From the NCBI RefSeq assembly GCF_002914525.1, contig NZ_LODW01000116.1:186001-250000 (forward strand): a DNA stretch of 64,000 nucleotides. The letters run 5' to 3'. The stretch is from Rhizobium hidalgonense. Its GTDB lineage: Bacteria > Pseudomonadota > Alphaproteobacteria > Rhizobiales > Rhizobiaceae. Positions within the stretch are counted from its first letter, which is position 1; the number at the start of each line of letters is the position of its first letter. A program made the position numbers and the translations under genes. Below, piece by piece: positions 61,507-64,000 of this stretch. A model generated the notes under the pieces. The model did not search any database. It saw nothing but the letters and a program-made list of their open reading frames with translations, and was not told the origin of the DNA.

Positions 61507-63763
61507 TCTGCCCCTCCTCTGCAATGCAATCGACAAGATAGCGGCGTCCGCCGTCACCAGGCGCGAAGCGAAGGCCGTGAATATCGGTTTCGAAACCGGG
61601 GAACTTGCGGTCGAAATCACGGGCGTAAAGCAGGTAATCCTGGATCGACTTCGTCGACTGGGTGATCTGCTCGCCCGGCATGATCAAGGGAATTCCAGGC
61701 GGATAGGGAACGATCATCACCGCGAGGATGCGGCCCATGAGATTGTCGATCTCGACGCTTTCGATCCGGCCCTTGACCAGGCGGTCATAGGCATCGGCGG
61801 GACGCAATGCCATTTCTGGGAGGACCGTATACATCTCGCGCTGCGCCTTCGGCACGTCATCCTTGCGATAGATCGCATGGATCTGCTCGCAGAGATCCTT
61901 CAGTCCCATCCCGGCATAAGCTTCCGGATGGGCTGCGGCGAGGGCCGGCAACACCCGGTTCAATGGCGCGTTGGCGTCATAAAGATCCTTGAAATTCAGG
62001 AGCTCGGTGACGAGCGTACTCCACTTGCCGCGGGTAATGCCCATCGAGAAAAGCACGAGGAAAGAATAGAGGCCGGTCTTTTCGATCTCGATGCGACGGG
62101 AAGACAGGAACTTGGTGATGACGGCCGCCGGTATCCCATGCTCGTCCATCACCCCGCTCGCCGATAGGCCTGGCGACAGGATGGTGACCTTGATCGGGTC
62201 GACCATGACGTGATTTTCGGCCAGGCCAGTGAACCCGTGCCAGGCATCATCAGGCTTCAGCACCCAGTCGGCATGGGTGTCGCTCGGCGTCTGCTCGGCA
62301 ACCGTCGGCTCCCAGACATCGAACCACCAGCTGCCTTCCGTCTGTTTTCTCACTGCATTCATCGCCCGGCGGAAGCTGATCGCCTCGTCGATCGTCTCCT
62401 GCACCAGCGCGCGCCCGGCCGGCTGCTCCATCATCGCGGCAGCGACATCGCAGGAGGCGATGATGCCATATTGCGGCGAGGTCGAGGTGTGCATCATGAA
62501 GGCTTCGTTGAAGCGGGTGATGTCGAGCCGCTTGGTCTCGGCGTGCTGGATATGGATCATCGATGCTTGGGAAAGGGCCGCCAGCAGCTTGTGCGTCGAG
62601 TGCGTGGCAAAGGTGATGGCCTTTTGCGACCGTGCGGGCTGGTTCGACGAAATCCCGTGGAAACCGTCATAGAATTCGTGGAAATTCGCATAGGCGTACC
62701 AGGCCTCGTCGAAATGCAGCACTTCGACCGCGTCGCCGAGCGATGCCTTGATGGCATCGACATTGTAGCAGAGGCCGTCATAGGTGGAGTTGGTGATGAC
62801 CATCAGCCGCACCTTGCCGCTCGTCTGCCCGGCAAAGGGACTGGCCGCAATCTTGCCGGCGATCGCTTCGGGCGTGAACTGATCCTTGGAAATCGGACCG
62901 ATGATGCCGAGGCCGTTGCGCGACGGCGTCAGATAAATGGGTGTGGCGCCCGTCATGATCAGCGAGTGCAGGATCGACTTGTGGCAGTTGCGGTCACAGA
63001 GCACGAGATCGCCGCGCCCAACCATGCCGTGCCAGACGATCTTGTTGGCGGTCGATGTGCCGCCGACGACGAACAGCGTCTCATCCGTACCGAAGATGCG
63101 CGCGGCATTGCGCTCCCCCTCGGCGATCGGCCCGACATGATCGAGAAGCGAACCGACGCTGCCGACCGATACGGAGATATCGGATCTCAGCGTATTCTCG
63201 CCGAAGAAGCTGTAGAAGAGTTGCCCGACCGGGCTTTTCCGGAAGGCGACGCCGCCGCCATGGCCGGGCGTGTGCCAGGAATAGGCACCCTCCAGCGTAT
63301 AATCCATCAATGCCTTGAACATCGGCGGCGGCAGCCGGTCGAGGTAATTGCGGGCGGCCTGCACGACGGCGCGCGCCATGAACTCCGCCGAATCCTCGAA
63401 AAGCCGCAGGAAGGCATTGGCGCGACGCAGCACACCGGCCGGGACATCCTCGGCGGTCGTGTCGTCGCCGAAGAGGAAGATCGGCAGCCGATCGTTCTTC
63501 TGGCGCTTCGCGCTCAGGACCTCTTCCAGCACTTGCCAGCGCGAGGCCTTGTCCTCGGTGCCGTCGACGGAAACGAGCCAGCAGGATTCCGTGTTGAAGA
63601 TATGCACGAGCCGGCGCGCATCCTCATAGGAGAGACCGGAAACGATGCGGAAACCTTGGTTCTCGATCGCCGCCGCCAGATCGCGCATTCCGCGCCCGGC
63701 AGCACTCTTGCCGTCAAAATCCTCGTCGATGACGGCGACCGGAAATGCCTTATGGAATTCCAT
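61493..63763 (-). CDS. Lysine/arginine decarboxylase, AdiA/LdcI type (PLP fold I)
   Basis: A 756-residue class I decarboxylase with the wing domain at residues 1-130 (AFPVAVIDEDFDGK), the PLP domain with HTPGHGGGVAFRKSPVGQ, and PLP lysine about Lys392 in THSTHKLLAALSQASMIH, the AdiA/LdcI form of the motif rather than SpeF's. Whether lysine or arginine is used cannot be decided from the sequence alone. The start at 63763 has GGAGGGG upstream. It is the first complete gene of the operon and consumes cytoplasmic protons. Confidence 0.9.
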   Translation of the reverse strand: MEFHKAFPVAVIDEDFDGKSAAGRGMRDLAAAIENQGFRIVSGLSYEDARRLVHIFNTESCWLVSVDGTEDKASRWQVLEEVLSAKRQKNDRLPIFLFGDDTTAEDVPAGVLRRANAFLRLFEDSAEFMARAVVQAARNYLDRLPPPMFKALMDYTLEGAYSWHTPGHGGGVAFRKSPVGQLFYSFFGENTLRSDISVSVGSVGSLLDHVGPIAEGERNAARIFGTDETLFVVGGTSTANKIVWHGMVGRGDLVLCDRNCHKSILHSLIMTGATPIYLTPSRNGLGIIGPISKDQFTPEAIAGKIAASPFAGQTSGKVRLMVITNSTYDGLCYNVDAIKASLGDAVEVLHFDEAWYAYANFHEFYDGFHGISSNQPARSQKAITFATHSTHKLLAALSQASMIHIQHAETKRLDITRFNEAFMMHTSTSPQYGIIASCDVAAAMMEQPAGRALVQETIDEAISFRRAMNAVRKQTEGSWWFDVWEPTVAEQTPSDTHADWVLKPDDAWHGFTGLAENHVMVDPIKVTILSPGLSASGVMDEHGIPAAVITKFLSSRRIEIEKTGLYSFLVLFSMGITRGKWSTLVTELLNFKDLYDANAPLNRVLPALAAAHPEAYAGMGLKDLCEQIHAIYRKDDVPKAQREMYTVLPEMALRPADAYDRLVKGRIESVEIDNLMGRILAVMIVPYPPGIPLIMPGEQITQSTKSIQDYLLYARDFDRKFPGFETDIHGLRFAPGDGGRRYLVDCIAEEGQNDPA

Positions 63764-63926
63764 GCGCCCCTCCAGAACCCGGTGTTCAGAGGCAGCCGCG
63801 CGCCGCGCAGCCGCACTCGTCTCAGGCTGGAAAACCGTACATGCCGGGCGCACAATCGTCGTTGATCGCAATCAAGATGGGCGCAGAAGCTTGGTGAAGG
63901 CGAACGTGCAGGGAGCCCGGGACTAG

Positions 63927-64000
63927 CTATTCTGCCCATTCCGCATCGGCGGTGAAGGCAATCGTCAGCCAGCGATTGGCGCTCTCATCGCCGATTGCGG
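63927..64000 (-). CDS. 3' end of an unidentified gene (partial)
   Basis: A minus-strand frame enters from the window edge and ends at a TAG at 63927-63929. The last 24 codons read a plausible protein tail ending RWLTIAFTADAEWAE. Too short to assign. It is upstream of the AdiA-type gene, 163 bases away and in the same direction, so it could belong to the same unit. Confidence 0.35.
   Translation of the reverse strand, partial: AIGDESANRWLTIAFTADAEWAE

Noticed and set aside
58357..62000. Long plus-strand frames (645 codons at 58357-60294, 344 codons at 60316-61350) opposite potE and speF
   Set aside because: Mirror images of well-supported minus-strand genes; no motifs or ribosome sites.
62210..63865. 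551-codon plus-strand frame opposite the AdiA/LdcI-type gene
   Set aside because: Antisense shadow; the minus strand has the full PLP decarboxylase with its catalytic lysine.
1..64000. tRNA, rRNA, CRISPR, insertion sequence, phage or plasmid-replication features
   Set aside because: None was recognised on either strand by reading; short or diverged RNA genes could be missed without a covariance search.

Overview
The window looks like DNA from a fast-growing Rhizobiaceae species, most likely Rhizobium of the leguminosarum/etli group. Reasons: high-GC coding sequence almost without gaps, exopolysaccharide genes of the ExoY/ExoP/ExoF/ExoX kind, a class III cyclase with TolB-like and TPR regions, a FixJ-type regulator, and palindromic intergenic repeats of the rhizobial type. 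No tRNA, rRNA, transposase, CRISPR array or replication gene was seen. Whether the replicon is a chromosome or a megaplasmid cannot be told.

Layout. 1-7.8 kb: the start of an EmrA-type efflux gene with its MarR regulator, a CPA1 Na+/H+ antiporter, and an RND efflux pair. 7.8-13.5 kb: a metallophosphatase, an SfnB-like flavoprotein, a cysteine-rich Rrf2 regulator, and a group of small metabolic genes (SDR, TIM-barrel isomerase, AhpD-fold protein, cupin). 13.5-18 kb: the ugpBAEC glycerol-3-phosphate importer. 18.3-25.8 kb: a ROK regulator divergent from a six-gene operon (binding protein, two permeases, SIS-domain protein, PfkB kinase, ATPase). Its gene content matches the Amadori-product (frl/fra) operons.

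25.8-45.4 kb: a Wzx/Wzy-type polysaccharide locus. A minus-strand unit (Crp-like regulator, two GT4 enzymes, flippase, secreted GH16 glycanase) diverges from a plus-strand unit (ExoY-like initiating transferase, ExoP-like co-polymerase, GT2, ExoF-like protein, Wzy-like polymerase). Two more glycosyltransferases and an acyltransferase follow. Three of its components (Crp-like regulator, ExoY-like transferase and a roughly 98-residue ExoX-like membrane protein) occur twice. The second ExoY-like copy has lost the catalytic glutamate and about 24 residues, so it may be a pseudoenzyme. Matching Crp-type palindromes lie about 75 bp upstream of both exoY-like genes. This duplicated regulatory module is the most interesting feature of the window.

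45.6-56.7 kb: a PQQ glucose dehydrogenase, a class III cyclase, a DUF808 protein, a lipoprotein hydrolase, a small K+ channel, a CAX-type cation/H+ exchanger, an orphan FixJ-like regulator with Glu at the phospho-acceptor site, and a membrane protein related to cyclase effector regions. 56.8-63.8 kb: a tight minus-strand operon with two PLP decarboxylases (AdiA/LdcI-type and SpeF-type), a PotE-type antiporter and a periplasmic binding protein, suited to polyamine production or acid tolerance. The last 74 bases hold the 3' end of another minus-strand gene.
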